Assembly (NCBI RefSeq): GCF_030519375.1
Contig: NZ_JAUMKB010000012.1
Coordinates: 1 to 64,000, forward strand
Length of the DNA: 64,000 nucleotides
Origin: Mucilaginibacter tolerans
Lineage (GTDB): Bacteria > Bacteroidota > Bacteroidia > Sphingobacteriales > Sphingobacteriaceae
Direction: 5' to 3'
The first letter of the stretch is position 1. Each line of letters starts with the position of its first letter. This document shows positions 26,100 to 35,088 of this stretch, piece after piece. Under the pieces are notes generated by a model, which was not told where the DNA came from, did no database searches, and saw only the letters and a list, made by a program, of their open reading frames with translations. The position numbers were made by a program, and so were the translations under genes.

Positions 26100-27497
26100 A
26101 TGAAACGACTACGCTATGTATTTAAATCCCCCTACTTTTTAATATTCAATCACCTCATTCGCTGGACTTTACTGACCATTCCAGTAGCTATTGTCATTGG
26201 GGCGGTGGTAGCACTGTTCTTATGGCTGCTTAGCTGGGCCATTCATTTCCGCTTTGCACATACGTGGTTATTGTACTTGCTGCCTTTGGCCGGTTTTGTT
26301 ATCCATTTTGTGTATAAACTGTATGGGAAATCATCAGAAAAAGGCAATAACCTGATCATGGACGAGATCCATGAGCCCGGTGGAGGAGTACCCAAACGCA
26401 TGGCCCCATTGGTTCTTGGCGCCACTGTTTTTACCCATTTATTTGGCGGTTCAGCGGGACGTGAGGGTACAGCTGTACAAATAGGAGGCAGTATTGCCGA
26501 TTTCTTTGGCCGTTTATTCAGATTAAATGAGCAAGACTCTCGTACCGTTTTAATGGCCGGTGTCGCCGCAGGTTTTGGAGCCGTATTTGGTACGCCTTTA
26601 GCCGGAACCATATTCGCCATTGAAGTTTTAGCCATTGGAAAGCTACAATATGACGCCATTATTCCCTGCCTGATTGCCAGCATTTTTGCCGATCAGACTG
26701 TAGCGATGATTGGTATTCATCATACCGCTTATCATATTGATCCATTTGTTACTCAGGGTAATTTCGGGGTAAGCTTTATCCATTTTGATTATCTGTTGCT
26801 GGTAAAGGTTATCCTCGCATCCATATTATTCGGCCTCACCAGCTATGTATTTTCAGGGATGGCCCATGGAGTTAAGAATATAGCCTTGCGTTTGATTAAA
26901 ACTACCTGGCTGATACCTGTTGTTGGCGGATTGATCATCATCGGTTTAACGTTCATTTTAGGTCGGCAGGATTACCTTAGCCTGGGCGTTGACGCCCAGT
27001 TTGCTGACTCAGTAACTATTCCGTCCGCCTTTCACCAGGGGGGTGCAGATACCTGGAGCTGGTTATGGAAAATCATTTATACTACCATCACCCTTGGCAC
27101 AGGCTTTAAAGGAGGCGAGGTTACGCCCCTGTTTTATATCGGCGCCACTTTGGGTAATACGTTATCCCAATTGCTGAATGCGCCGGTCGGTTTATTCGCT
27201 GCTCTGGGCTTTATAGCGGTATTTGCCGGTGCTACTAATACACCGTTGGCCTGCACCTTTATGGGGATTGAATTATTTGGCGGAGAATATGCACTTTACT
27301 TTGCTATAGCCTGTTTTACTGCGTATTTCTTTAGCGGTCATTCAGGGATTTACAGCTCGCAACGGATAGCCATACCCAAAATATTCGACCCGGATTATGG
27401 TAAAGAAGCTTCTATTGGTGAATCTATGCAGCGGCGCAGAAGGCTGATAAATAGCCGGTTAGTAAAATACAAGGATAAGATAACCAAAAAAAAGTAG
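26100..27497 (+). CDS. clcF: CLC-F type fluoride/proton antiporter
   Basis: 465 residues, a CLC family membrane protein. The filter region is SAGREGTAVQIGGS (GREGT at 120-124, gating Glu122) and the second motif is KGGEVTP near 338-343. GREGT and GxxVTP, in place of GREGP and GxFxP, are marks of the fluoride-exporting CLC-F clade; the canonical GSGIP serine motif is replaced by GGGVP (94-98). The fluoride riboswitch directly upstream independently supports this. It would expel fluoride in exchange for protons at the inner membrane. Generic annotation as a chloride channel is probably misleading. ATG at 26100 is fixed by the riboswitch platform. Confidence 0.9.
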   Translation: MKRLRYVFKSPYFLIFNHLIRWTLLTIPVAIVIGAVVALFLWLLSWAIHFRFAHTWLLYLLPLAGFVIHFVYKLYGKSSEKGNNLIMDEIHEPGGGVPKRMAPLVLGATVFTHLFGGSAGREGTAVQIGGSIADFFGRLFRLNEQDSRTVLMAGVAAGFGAVFGTPLAGTIFAIEVLAIGKLQYDAIIPCLIASIFADQTVAMIGIHHTAYHIDPFVTQGNFGVSFIHFDYLLLVKVILASILFGLTSYVFSGMAHGVKNIALRLIKTTWLIPVVGGLIIIGLTFILGRQDYLSLGVDAQFADSVTIPSAFHQGGADTWSWLWKIIYTTITLGTGFKGGEVTPLFYIGATLGNTLSQLLNAPVGLFAALGFIAVFAGATNTPLACTFMGIELFGGEYALYFAIACFTAYFFSGHSGIYSSQRIAIPKIFDPDYGKEASIGESMQRRRRLINSRLVKYKDKITKKK

Positions 27498-27545
27498 CTC
27501 ATTATAATCTGTGTTTGTCCGTCCGTAACTAAGAAGGCACCTTTC

Positions 27546-28307
27546 CTATTTCTTCCTCACATAAATATGCTTCACATTCTTTTTACCCGTATCCCGCTCA
27601 TCAATCTCAAATTTATTAATGCTTTTTATCAGGGGCAGCATTTTGGGATATCCATAATTCCGGGAGTCAAAATCAGGTTTCTTTTTGATGATCAGGCTTC
27701 CCAGGTCGCCTAAATAGGTCCAGCCATTTTCGTCTGCAAGGTCATCTATACTGTCAGATATGATCGCTATTATTTCCGGGTCGATCTTGTTTAAAGGATG
27801 GGTTGCCGGGGCTGTCTCGGGTCTTGATTTTTCCCTGTTGCTATTATCCTGCTGACTTACCTTTTCTTTTTTCAGAATCTCTATGTAAATAAACTTGTCA
27901 CAGGCGGTTATAAATGGGTTAAGGGTTTTCTTTTCGCCTATGCCTATCACTTTCATACCTGCTTCCCTTAACCTTGTCGCCAGCCTTGTAAAGTCGCTAT
28001 CGCTCGATACTATACAAAAGCCATCCACCTTGCCAGTGTATAAAATGTCCATAGCATCAATGATCAATGCACTATCAGAAGCATTCTTGCCTGTAGAATA
28101 GCTGTATTGTTGTATAGGAGTGATGGCATTTTCCAAAAGCACATTCTTCCAGCCCGACACTGTCGGCTTCGTCCAGTCGGCGTATATCCTTTTAAAAGTG
28201 GGTGTGCCGTACTTTGCTATCTCCTCAAACATCTCTTTCACATTGGCATAAGGCACATTGTCAGCGTCTATCAATACAGCAAATTTCAGGTCTTTATAAG
28301 TTTCCAT
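27546..28307 (-). CDS. NYN-domain (LabA-like) protein with LOTUS/OST-HTH domain
   Basis: 253 residues. The NYN/PIN-like nuclease fold is in 8-145: FAVLIDADNVPY, then KNASDSALIIDAMDILY and CIVSSDSDFTRLATRLREAG, giving the acidic Asp residues expected for metal-dependent RNase activity. A Lys-rich linker is followed by a C-terminal LOTUS/OST-HTH domain (about 170-250, IIAIISDSIDDLADENGWTYL). This architecture binds RNA in other systems. Divergent from the secreted amylase; target RNAs unknown. Confidence 0.9.
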   Translation of the reverse strand: METYKDLKFAVLIDADNVPYANVKEMFEEIAKYGTPTFKRIYADWTKPTVSGWKNVLLENAITPIQQYSYSTGKNASDSALIIDAMDILYTGKVDGFCIVSSDSDFTRLATRLREAGMKVIGIGEKKTLNPFITACDKFIYIEILKKEKVSQQDNSNREKSRPETAPATHPLNKIDPEIIAIISDSIDDLADENGWTYLGDLGSLIIKKKPDFDSRNYGYPKMLPLIKSINKFEIDERDTGKKNVKHIYVRKK

Positions 28308-28431
28308 AGTAGTAGTGTGTAACTAATTTAATTGACATCAATAAATTGTTAACAGAAAGCGAAATATACCATAAAAGTTTGATCCTATTTTTATATTTAC
28401 ACCTGTTTAATAACCAACAACTAAAAATTTC

Positions 28432-29760
28432 ATGAAAAAACTTTTCTTGTTTATACTCACATTATTGTGGGCCTGTCCGTTCGTTTTTTCTCAAACAATT
28501 GATGGTCACCCGGCATGGGCGATGCAAGGTAATATTTATGAGGTGAATGTTCGTCAGTATACCAAAAAAGGGACATTTAAGGCTTTTGCAAAAAACCTTG
28601 ACCGCCTGAATGAAATGGGGGTGCAAGCCTTGTGGTTTATGCCTATCACACCAATAAGCAAGGTAGGCAGAAAGGGTTCATTAGGCAGCTATTATGCGGT
28701 ATCAAATTATACTGCCGTCAATCCGGAGTTTGGTTCGATAAAGGATTTTAAAAAACTGGTTGCCGAAGCACATAAATTGGGCATGAAGGTAATCATCGAC
28801 TGGGTGCCTAACCATACCGGCGCCGACAATGTCTGGATAAAACGTCACCCCGATTTTTATGTGAAGGACAAAACAGGCAAGCCCGCTGTTGCATTTGACT
28901 GGGCCGACACCCGCCAGCTTAACTACAAAAATGTTGCGATGCAGGATAGCATGATCAATGCGATGAAATACTGGGTGACTGCTACTGATATTGATGGTTT
29001 CCGTTGCGATGTGGCATGGAACGTTCCTTATGCTTTCTGGAAGAAATGTATATCCCAGTTAAACTCGATGAAAGAATTGTTCTGGCTGGCTGAGGGTGAT
29101 AAGACTTACCTGCATCCAGGCGGTTTTGATGCTACTTATCCGTGGGATATGTTCCATGCGATGGTGGGCGTGGCAAAAGGTGCGCGTCCGGCAACAGCAC
29201 TGGACTCAATTAAAGCCAAATATGATAAGATATACCCGCATAATGCGCTGGAACTATACTTCACCAGCAATCATGATGAGAACAGCTGGAATAAAGCTGA
29301 TTTTGGCACCTTTCCGAAGGATTCACATGCTCCGTTTGCTGTATTCACCCAAACCATGCCACATAGCATCCCGTTGATATACAGTGGACAGGAAGAGCCT
29401 GTATTACGTGCCATCAAATTTTTTGATAAGGATAATATGGACATGGGAAAATATGACCGCGAGAAGTTCTATAAAACGTTGCTCTTCCTCCGCAAACAAA
29501 CGCCTGCCTTGTCTGCCGATGCTTCTTTCCGCAAGGTAAATGTCGGTGATAGTAAATCAGTATATGCTTATGTCAGGGAAAAGGACGGTAAAAAGATATT
29601 CGTGATCCTTAATTTATCCAATAAAGAGCAAAACATCACAGTTGAAGACGAAAGCCTGATTGGCAAACCTCTAAACGTCTTCAGGCACCAGGAAGAACCC
29701 GTAACCAGCAAGCCATGGAAGATGGATCCATGGGGATATATGGTGTTCCGGTATAATTAA
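28432..29760 (+). CDS. Secreted alpha-amylase family glycosidase (GH13)
   Basis: 442 residues with a signal peptide (LTLLWACPFVFSQ). The GH13 regions are all visible: DWVPNHTG (123-130), DGFRCDVAW with nucleophile Asp193, FWLAEGDK with acid/base Glu221, and TSNHDENSW with Asp282. A C-terminal beta domain starts near 365. It should cleave alpha-glucans in the periplasm or outside the cell. Not linked to a SusC/D pair in this window; monocistronic with a strong terminator. Confidence 0.95.
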   Translation: MKKLFLFILTLLWACPFVFSQTIDGHPAWAMQGNIYEVNVRQYTKKGTFKAFAKNLDRLNEMGVQALWFMPITPISKVGRKGSLGSYYAVSNYTAVNPEFGSIKDFKKLVAEAHKLGMKVIIDWVPNHTGADNVWIKRHPDFYVKDKTGKPAVAFDWADTRQLNYKNVAMQDSMINAMKYWVTATDIDGFRCDVAWNVPYAFWKKCISQLNSMKELFWLAEGDKTYLHPGGFDATYPWDMFHAMVGVAKGARPATALDSIKAKYDKIYPHNALELYFTSNHDENSWNKADFGTFPKDSHAPFAVFTQTMPHSIPLIYSGQEEPVLRAIKFFDKDNMDMGKYDREKFYKTLLFLRKQTPALSADASFRKVNVGDSKSVYAYVREKDGKKIFVILNLSNKEQNITVEDESLIGKPLNVFRHQEEPVTSKPWKMDPWGYMVFRYN

Positions 29761-29780
29761 TTGCTTAAGTTATTGAGCAC

Positions 29781-29817
29781 AAAAGGGGCCCTTCCTGATT
29801 AGAGAAGGGCCTTTTTT
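29781..29817 (+). terminator. Intrinsic terminator of the GH13 gene
   Basis: Stem GGCCCTTC (29787-29794) with GAAGGGCC (29804-29811), flanked by AAAA before and TTTTTT after (29812-29817). It lies 20 bp after the stop codon. Confidence 0.93.
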
Positions 29818-29881
29818 GTTTCGTCGAAATGGAGAAGGAAAAAAAATCCGAATTCGAAAATCCGGCATCCGAAATCAAAAA

Positions 29882-31411
29882 TTACAATTTCACTTCACCC
29901 CAACCTTTGCGGTATTCCCTGCGGATGAATTGATTGGCTGGCTCGTAGTTGGTTACTTTCATATTGGCACCATCCCATAGCAATGCTTTATAGCGGCCGC
30001 TGAATTTCATGCCTTCCATTTGTCCGTAAACGGGATCGTTGCGTTTGATCTTCTCCTGGATATCGAAGGTTCTCAGCAACAGGTTGCCCATCAATACAGT
30101 TTCGGTCAATGGCCCGGCGTAGCCCACAAAAGGCGAGTCGACTTCCATTTTGCCTTTGCCGGCAATGCTGGCATCAATCCATTGCCACCAGTGGCCATCC
30201 ATATCACCCTCAATGCGCGGATATTTCTTAGGAACGTTTACATCCTTGTTGAGCGATAACGGCAACAACCGAGGGTGGCTACCGCCCCAGCCGCAGCTTA
30301 CTTTGCCTTTAGTGCCGATGAAGAGTGTGCATCCCTCAAAATCGCTTTCACTTGGTATATCGCCCAAAGCGTCGTTCTGGTTTATATCAGGATCAAGCTC
30401 ATTCATACGCTCTGGTGTAATGCCACCGTCCATCCAATACAGGTCAAGCGGTTTGCCGTTTTGTTGAGTGAATTTAAACTTGATGGAACTGCTTACCGGT
30501 CCGCTTTGCGGGTAAATACCTTCTTTAAAAATCCCGCTGTAAGTGGTGCTGGCACTGCCCGAAACTTCGGTAGGGTAACCTAATCCTAACAGCTTAAACG
30601 GTGGACCCATAATATGACAGCCCATATCGCCTAATGCGCCGGTACCAAATGCCCACCAGCCCCGCCAGTTAAATGGCACCAGGTTTTCGATGTAATAAGT
30701 TTCCTGAGCAGTACCAAGCCATAGGTCCCAATTTAACTCTTTCGGAACAGGCGGTTTAGCTGTGGGCCAGTTGATACCTTGCGGCCATACGGGACGGTCG
30801 GTCCAGCAATAAACCTTCTCGATATCTCCTATCAATCCTGCCTCAAACCACTCGCGCATAGTACGCATGCCTTCGCAGGATGCACCCTGGTCGCCCATTT
30901 GAGTAACTACATTGTATTTCTTTGCAGCTTCGGTTAATACACGAGCTTCATAGATATCATGAGTTAATGGTTTTTGCAGATATAAGTGTTTGTTCAACTG
31001 CATAGCACTCAAACCTACTATAGCGTGATTATGGTCAGGTATGGCTACGGTAACCGCGTCGAAGTTCTTGTGTTCTTTGTCGAACAGCTCGCGCCAATCG
31101 TGGTAAAACCCAGCCTTCGGGAATTCTTTTCGTCGTGGAGCAGCGCCACGATCATCTACGTCGCATAAGAATGCAATTACTCCGTTCTTTCTCGGAGAAG
31201 TGGCATGATGTTTAATATCGTTCTCCGCTTCACCACTACAGCCTACGGCGGCAATGTACAGCTTGTCGCTCGGCGCTACATGGCCGGGACCGCCTAACAC
31301 ATAGCGTGGCACAATGTAAAAGCTTGCTGCAGCTACGGCGGCTTTTTTTATAAAACTCTTGCGGCTGATGGTGTTATCGGTTGTTGGTTTTTCGTCGGTC
31401 TTCATGGCCAT
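29882..31411 (-). CDS. Gfo/Idh/MocA family oxidoreductase with Tat-like signal
   Basis: 509 residues. The N-terminus reads ISRKSFIKKAAVAAASFYIV, a twin-arginine-like (R-K) export signal. The NAD(P)-binding domain (VAVGCSGEAEND..., then VTVAIPDHNHAIVGL and the catalytic-lysine region YLQKPLTHDIYEAR) is followed by the Gfo/Idh C-terminal domain. The family oxidises sugars or polyols. It is coupled to the DUF1080 gene: ATG overlaps the preceding stop by one base. The pair is typical of Bacteroidota periplasmic sugar-oxidising clusters (3-keto-glycoside pathways); the substrate is inferred. The stop region runs into a GATTTCG-type satellite. Confidence 0.92.
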   Translation of the reverse strand: MAMKTDEKPTTDNTISRKSFIKKAAVAAASFYIVPRYVLGGPGHVAPSDKLYIAAVGCSGEAENDIKHHATSPRKNGVIAFLCDVDDRGAAPRRKEFPKAGFYHDWRELFDKEHKNFDAVTVAIPDHNHAIVGLSAMQLNKHLYLQKPLTHDIYEARVLTEAAKKYNVVTQMGDQGASCEGMRTMREWFEAGLIGDIEKVYCWTDRPVWPQGINWPTAKPPVPKELNWDLWLGTAQETYYIENLVPFNWRGWWAFGTGALGDMGCHIMGPPFKLLGLGYPTEVSGSASTTYSGIFKEGIYPQSGPVSSSIKFKFTQQNGKPLDLYWMDGGITPERMNELDPDINQNDALGDIPSESDFEGCTLFIGTKGKVSCGWGGSHPRLLPLSLNKDVNVPKKYPRIEGDMDGHWWQWIDASIAGKGKMEVDSPFVGYAGPLTETVLMGNLLLRTFDIQEKIKRNDPVYGQMEGMKFSGRYKALLWDGANMKVTNYEPANQFIRREYRKGWGEVKL

Positions 31412-32109
31412 TATTTCTTTTTAAGTGGTCTTATAGCAACTTCCTTAAAATATACAATATCATCATCGCCATGATTTTGCAAGCCAAACCAGCCTGCATT
31501 TGGCCTTAAGCCACGATACGGCTCAAAATCAAACTTACGCTCAGGCGTAGGCTGGCCTTCTGTATAATCGGTTACTTTTTCGCCGTTTACATATACAATA
31601 GTGCGTGGCCCGTCGAGGGTGATCTCCATCGTGTTCCACTCCGGGCCTGGTTTGCCGGGCTTGGCCAGCGGTTTGGTTAAGGAGTATAAAGTACCGGTAA
31701 CATGGTAGTCGTCCTCGTTTGAGGTTTCAGGGTGATTATCTATCTGCACCTCATAGCCGTAAAATACAGGCATCCAGGGCTCACGCGGCTCTAAAGGAAT
31801 ACGGATAAATACACCTGAGTTACTATTAGATTTCTGCATCTGGTACACCACTTTAATAGTGCAATTACTCAGTTTGCCGCCCTTCCAGTACAGCAGACCC
31901 ATGCCGCCGTGACTACGTATCGTGCCATCTTCTACATAGTGCGTACCAGGGCCTACCTGTTGAAAGTTGTTAATGTCTTTACCATTGAAAAGTTGTCTCC
32001 AGCCTTTGTCAACCACCTGGGCAGTTGCATGGTTAAAGCCTGAAAGAAGCATTAGTCCAAGACCCATGCCCAAGCCTTTCAGCATTGATTTTTTGATCGT
32101 GCTATTCAT
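31411..32109 (-). CDS. DUF1080 (3-keto-disaccharide hydrolase) family exported protein
   Basis: 232 residues with a signal peptide (LGMGLGLMLLSGFNHATAQ). The concanavalin-like DUF1080 fold shows WRQLFNGKDINNFQQVG at the start, SNSGVFIRIP in the middle, and VNGEKVTDYTEG near the end. DUF1080 members include 3-keto-disaccharide hydrolases that act after glycoside oxidation, fitting its downstream Gfo/Idh partner, whose start overlaps this stop. Likely periplasmic. Confidence 0.9.
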   Translation of the reverse strand: MNSTIKKSMLKGLGMGLGLMLLSGFNHATAQVVDKGWRQLFNGKDINNFQQVGPGTHYVEDGTIRSHGGMGLLYWKGGKLSNCTIKVVYQMQKSNSNSGVFIRIPLEPREPWMPVFYGYEVQIDNHPETSNEDDYHVTGTLYSLTKPLAKPGKPGPEWNTMEITLDGPRTIVYVNGEKVTDYTEGQPTPERKFDFEPYRGLRPNAGWFGLQNHGDDDIVYFKEVAIRPLKKK

Positions 32110-32540
32110 TTTGAGTGAGAAAAAAATTTAATACACCGCAGGACGGAAGCCTGCCAGGGTGTTGGTTTATATTAATAGCAAATTACCTATTTTATGATGT
32201 ATTAACGCTGGCAAATACTCATCAAAATCTCTGCTATTTTATCCGGGTGATAAAGCTCTGTTTTGTTCGTTCGAAAAGAAGAAAGGAAATGTCTTTTAAC
32301 TCGCTATTGCAGGCGTATTTTCTATTCTGCTGTCGCAAAATATTCATTTGTTAGTGGATTATTTTAATAAATAACCTGTCATAATAAGGCTTTTGTCAGT
32401 GTAAAGATCAATGAAATCCACACTTTTTGCGGAAGGTAAATGTTGATAATCAGGTGAGTTAATTAACATTGCGTCAGTCGTTTATGTTTAGATAGTTATT
32501 GTATACGGTTGATAACCAGCGAATTATTTTATTAATATTA
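32110..32540. other. Intergenic region with one REP-like repeat
   Basis: About 430 bp upstream of the DUF1080 operon. It contains a copy of the REP boundary motif TTGTTCGTTCGAAA at 32263-32276 and a small hairpin GCAGG/CCTGC at 32138-32154. No coding frame or riboswitch was recognised, and no clear promoter for DUF1080. Confidence 0.45.
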
Positions 32541-32572
32541 TTTGTTTTATTCAATGTTGAATATTAAATTTG
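32541..32572 (+). promoter_or_regulatory. Near-consensus Bacteroidota promoter for the 90-residue protein gene
   Basis: TTTG at 32541-32544, a 20-nt spacer, then TAAATTTG at 32565-32572. Both boxes and spacing match the consensus; the start codon is 100 bp downstream, giving a leader of about 90 nt. Confidence 0.75.
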
Positions 32573-32672
32573 ATATACGCGAAATTAACAGAAGTTATTA
32601 ACATTTGTTATTAGCCAAGCCAAAAGCATCTACCTCTCATAACGTATTTAAAACCAATTATTTAAACTTGTG

Positions 32673-32945
32673 ATGGAAGAGTTAGAAAATTATCTTATAC
32701 TGAATAACTGGCTGCGTAATAATGATAATTCCTATTGGTTAACTTTAGGCAACTATTATTTTATAGAGATAATACTCAATAAGGATAAGTTTACTGCGGT
32801 TCGCAATGTGTACGACCCTTATTATTGCCGGATATCAAATAGTGAAGAGTGGCAGCCATCTATGATGCATAAAGCACTTATCCGGTTTATTGAGAATTAC
32901 AACCGCCTGTATGATGAAACCCCACATCGTAAAAAGTTAGCTTAA
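32673..32945 (+). CDS. Small protein of unknown function
   Basis: 90 residues from the ATG at 32673 (an adjacent GTG is one codon earlier). Acidic-to-neutral, rich in Asn and Tyr (NDNSYWLTLGNYYFIEIILNK, NVYDPYYCRISN). The end HRKKLA is basic. No family recognised. It has its own near-consensus promoter, which argues that it is real. Downstream is the AAAGC satellite shared with the lipocalin 3' end. Confidence 0.65.
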   Translation: MEELENYLILNNWLRNNDNSYWLTLGNYYFIEIILNKDKFTAVRNVYDPYYCRISNSEEWQPSMMHKALIRFIENYNRLYDETPHRKKLA

Positions 32946-32947
32946 TT

Positions 32948-33057
32948 GAGCAGAAAGCGAAAAGCCAAAAAGGCTAAAGCTTTTACTCTTAAGTTTACAT
33001 CCTGTGGCGAATTGCTAAATAAGCTTTTCGCTTTAATCTTTTAGCTTTCTGCTTTCA
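32948..33057. repeat. AAAGC-type degenerate satellite at the ends of two convergent genes
   Basis: The left side is purine rich on plus (GCAGAAAGCGAAAAGCC), the right side is its complement (GCTTTTCGCTTT, then GCTTTCTGC). The block makes an imperfect inverted repeat of about 7-8-nt units. It supplies the stop and last codons of the lipocalin (33041-33057). Confidence 0.55.
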
Positions 33058-33622
33058 CCTTTCCATTCTGTTCGTTCGAAAATGAGTAGGCGTTTTCAAT
33101 CCCTTCGGCCTGTACGGTCTTCTCCAGTTTACGTATGTCGAACCCGCGGCCGGCAGCTACCAATACCAGGTGATTGTAGGTCATGCTGTCCATCGTTGGT
33201 TTACGGTTCAGTATCCATAAATATTTGCGGTTGGGGTGACCTACAACGGCATAACTATAGTCGGGCGCAAGCGCTATTACCCAATATTTACCGCTAAATG
33301 GCCATTGAAACTGCACCTCCAGCTTGGCGCTTTCTTTATCATCAACAGATGCCACGCCTTCAGCTACTTTAGCCTGTCCGTCCTTAATGCAGCTATTTAC
33401 AATTCTTATTTTCCCGTCATCGCGCAAACTGTATTCGGCAGTAATATCCGTACATCCTTTCTCGAAATTCTGGGGAAATTTGGCTATCTCATACCATTTA
33501 CCCAGATACCGTTCCAGCTCAAGGTTGCCGACAGTTTTAAGGGGTTTATTTCTTGTGGCTAAGGCAAAGGCGGCTATACCTAACCCAGCCAATGCGGTAC
33601 CTGCTATGATCTCTTTTTTCAT
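33041..33622 (-). CDS. blc: Bacterial lipocalin (Blc-like)
   Basis: 193 residues. An N-terminal hydrophobic helix (GTALAGLGIAAFALA) anchors or exports it. The lipocalin signature LGKWYEIAKFPQNFEKGC lies at 40-57, then VVGHPNRKYLWILNRKPTMD, which matches Blc. It would bind lipids or lysophospholipids at the outer envelope under stress. The last residues (FSNEQNGKVKAES) are encoded inside the TTCGTTCGAAA motif and AAAGC satellite, so the native C-terminus was probably shorter. Confidence 0.93.
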   Translation of the reverse strand: MKKEIIAGTALAGLGIAAFALATRNKPLKTVGNLELERYLGKWYEIAKFPQNFEKGCTDITAEYSLRDDGKIRIVNSCIKDGQAKVAEGVASVDDKESAKLEVQFQWPFSGKYWVIALAPDYSYAVVGHPNRKYLWILNRKPTMDSMTYNHLVLVAAGRGFDIRKLEKTVQAEGIENAYSFSNEQNGKVKAES

Positions 33623-33812
33623 GCCTCAATAACAAGTTGGTTATATAAAAGTTCGGCATTTGGCTTTTTAAGTGCAAGCAAATCGCTAAATCGTTGATAA
33701 TTATTTCGTTTTAGTTTAAAAATATTACGATGTTGAAAATTAATTATTAAATACTATAAACAATAATAGAGGGCATGGGTTGATTACTAAAACAGCAAAA
33801 CCTATAAAAGAG

Positions 33813-34274
33813 ATGGAAAATACTTCAAAAACGATCGAGATATTGGGTGATCTGATACTGATCAATAACGACCGTATAGAGGGTTATGAACGAGCGCTGA
33901 AAGAGCTAGAGGACGACCATGCAAATGCCGACCTTATACCTATGTTTTTACGATTTATAGACGATAGCAGGCGATATAAAGTAGAACTGGGTACCGAGAT
34001 AGCAGCACTGGGCAGCGATATCAACACAGGCACTACTATCCCAGGGCAATTGCACCGGGCATGGATGTCAATCAAGGAAGCATTTACTGGGCACGACCGT
34101 CATAGCATACTGGAGGAATGCGAGTTTGGAGAAGACGCTATTCAAAAAACTTACCAGGAAGCATTAAACGAAGGAGTGCTGGCTGCTTACATCCGCGAAA
34201 TGTTGATGGAGCAGGAACAGGAATTAATAGAAGCTCATGACGAGATAAAAGAACTTCGCGACAGCGTTTCTTAA
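33813..34274 (+). CDS. PA2169-family four-helix-bundle protein (DUF2383)
   Basis: 153 residues from ATG 33813 (chosen over an upstream TTG; the AAAAGAG preceding it is a reasonable leader). Nearly all-helical with acidic faces: ILGDLILINNDRIEGYERAL, then MFLRFIDDSRRYKVELGTEI and LIEAHDEIKELRD. Matches the DUF2383 ferritin-like family. It is possibly a stress or metal-binding protein. Followed by a terminator. Confidence 0.82.
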   Translation: MENTSKTIEILGDLILINNDRIEGYERALKELEDDHANADLIPMFLRFIDDSRRYKVELGTEIAALGSDINTGTTIPGQLHRAWMSIKEAFTGHDRHSILEECEFGEDAIQKTYQEALNEGVLAAYIREMLMEQEQELIEAHDEIKELRDSVS

Positions 34275-34304
34275 TCAAACCAAAAATCAACTTACACTAA
34301 TTGG

Positions 34305-34338
34305 GGCCGCTTCGTTGATAAGACCGGAGCGGCTTTCT
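34305..34338 (+). terminator. Terminator after the DUF2383 gene
   Basis: GCCGCT (34306-34311) pairs with AGCGGC (34328-34333), followed by TTTCTT. It lies about 30 bp after the stop. Confidence 0.75.
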
Positions 34339-34437
34339 TGTGGAAAACTTTTGGATAAAATACAGAAAAACAGGCCATTTGCGTGTAACCAAACCAGGCT
34401 GTTTACGTAAAAGTGCGCAGAAACAGCCTGCTTCAGT

Positions 34438-34980
34438 ATGAAAAAGATCGCTATAGTACTGTCTATCCTATGTTTAAGCGCTGCATTGTTCAGCTCTTGC
34501 TCAAAAGAAGCGCTTGCTCCTGCGCCACAACCAGGCAAAGGCAGCAGCACGGTTAGTCCTGCCAAAGATAATATCAGTCCCGTTACTCCTCCTGATCCTA
34601 TATTGGGTCATATAAATACAGCAATAACTCTTTCGGGTCAATGGAAATTGGTGAAAGACTCGGTTAGTTTTTCGGGCGGCGAAGTGGCAGGAGCCCCCGA
34701 AGTATACACAGGTACGGCAGCAGATTATTTTGAATTTACAAACGATGGTAAGCTCTACATACAGGAAAATGGCGTGGTAGATACAGCAACGTATACCATC
34801 AACACAGATAAGAGTATCAACGTTAATTACCTGGTTTATAACGGTGTCCCTGTAACATCATATGGGTCAAATATTACTAATTTTCACCAGGTAAACTTAA
34901 CCGGGACATCGGTAACGCTGACATCATCGGTTGCATCTGCCCAAGGTATCCAATACCGCACGATAGCATTGAAACGGTAA
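34438..34980 (+). CDS. Lipoprotein of a local three-member paralogue family
   Basis: 180 residues; lipoprotein signal with Cys21 (LFSSC). The mature part has GQWKLVKDSVSF, YTGTAADYFEFTNDGKLYI, VDTATYTI and a C-terminal YRTIALKR. These motifs align with the two adjacent minus-strand proteins at 40884-41887 (NWAIVKDSV, YHGVAGDYFKFTKYGNLYI, IDTAIY, ITFKKIK). Lipocalin-like beta structure is likely. Function unknown. Confidence 0.78.
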   Translation: MKKIAIVLSILCLSAALFSSCSKEALAPAPQPGKGSSTVSPAKDNISPVTPPDPILGHINTAITLSGQWKLVKDSVSFSGGEVAGAPEVYTGTAADYFEFTNDGKLYIQENGVVDTATYTINTDKSINVNYLVYNGVPVTSYGSNITNFHQVNLTGTSVTLTSSVASAQGIQYRTIALKR

Positions 34981-34994
34981 TTTGCCTTCTTATT

Positions 34995-35085
34995 TTCGAA
35001 CAAACAAGATCATTGCGGGGAACGAAGCAATCGCATACTGTGAAGTGTCAAGACGCATAGTTCGCGATCGCTCGCAAAGACGTTT
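34995..35085. repeat. REP-like element in the intergenic space
   Basis: Starts with TTTTCGAACAAACAA (the reverse-complement boundary motif, one mismatch). It then has the well-known GATCATTGCGGGGAACG and GAAGCAATCGC segment, and ends GCGATCGCTCGCAAAGACG, an imperfect inverse of the start. A typical Bacteroidota dispersed palindromic repeat. Confidence 0.65.
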
Positions 35086-35088
35086 TAT

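Noticed and set aside
26100..27497. Chloride channel as the function of the CLC protein
   Set aside because: GREGT and GGEVTP motifs and the fluoride riboswitch indicate the fluoride-specific clade.
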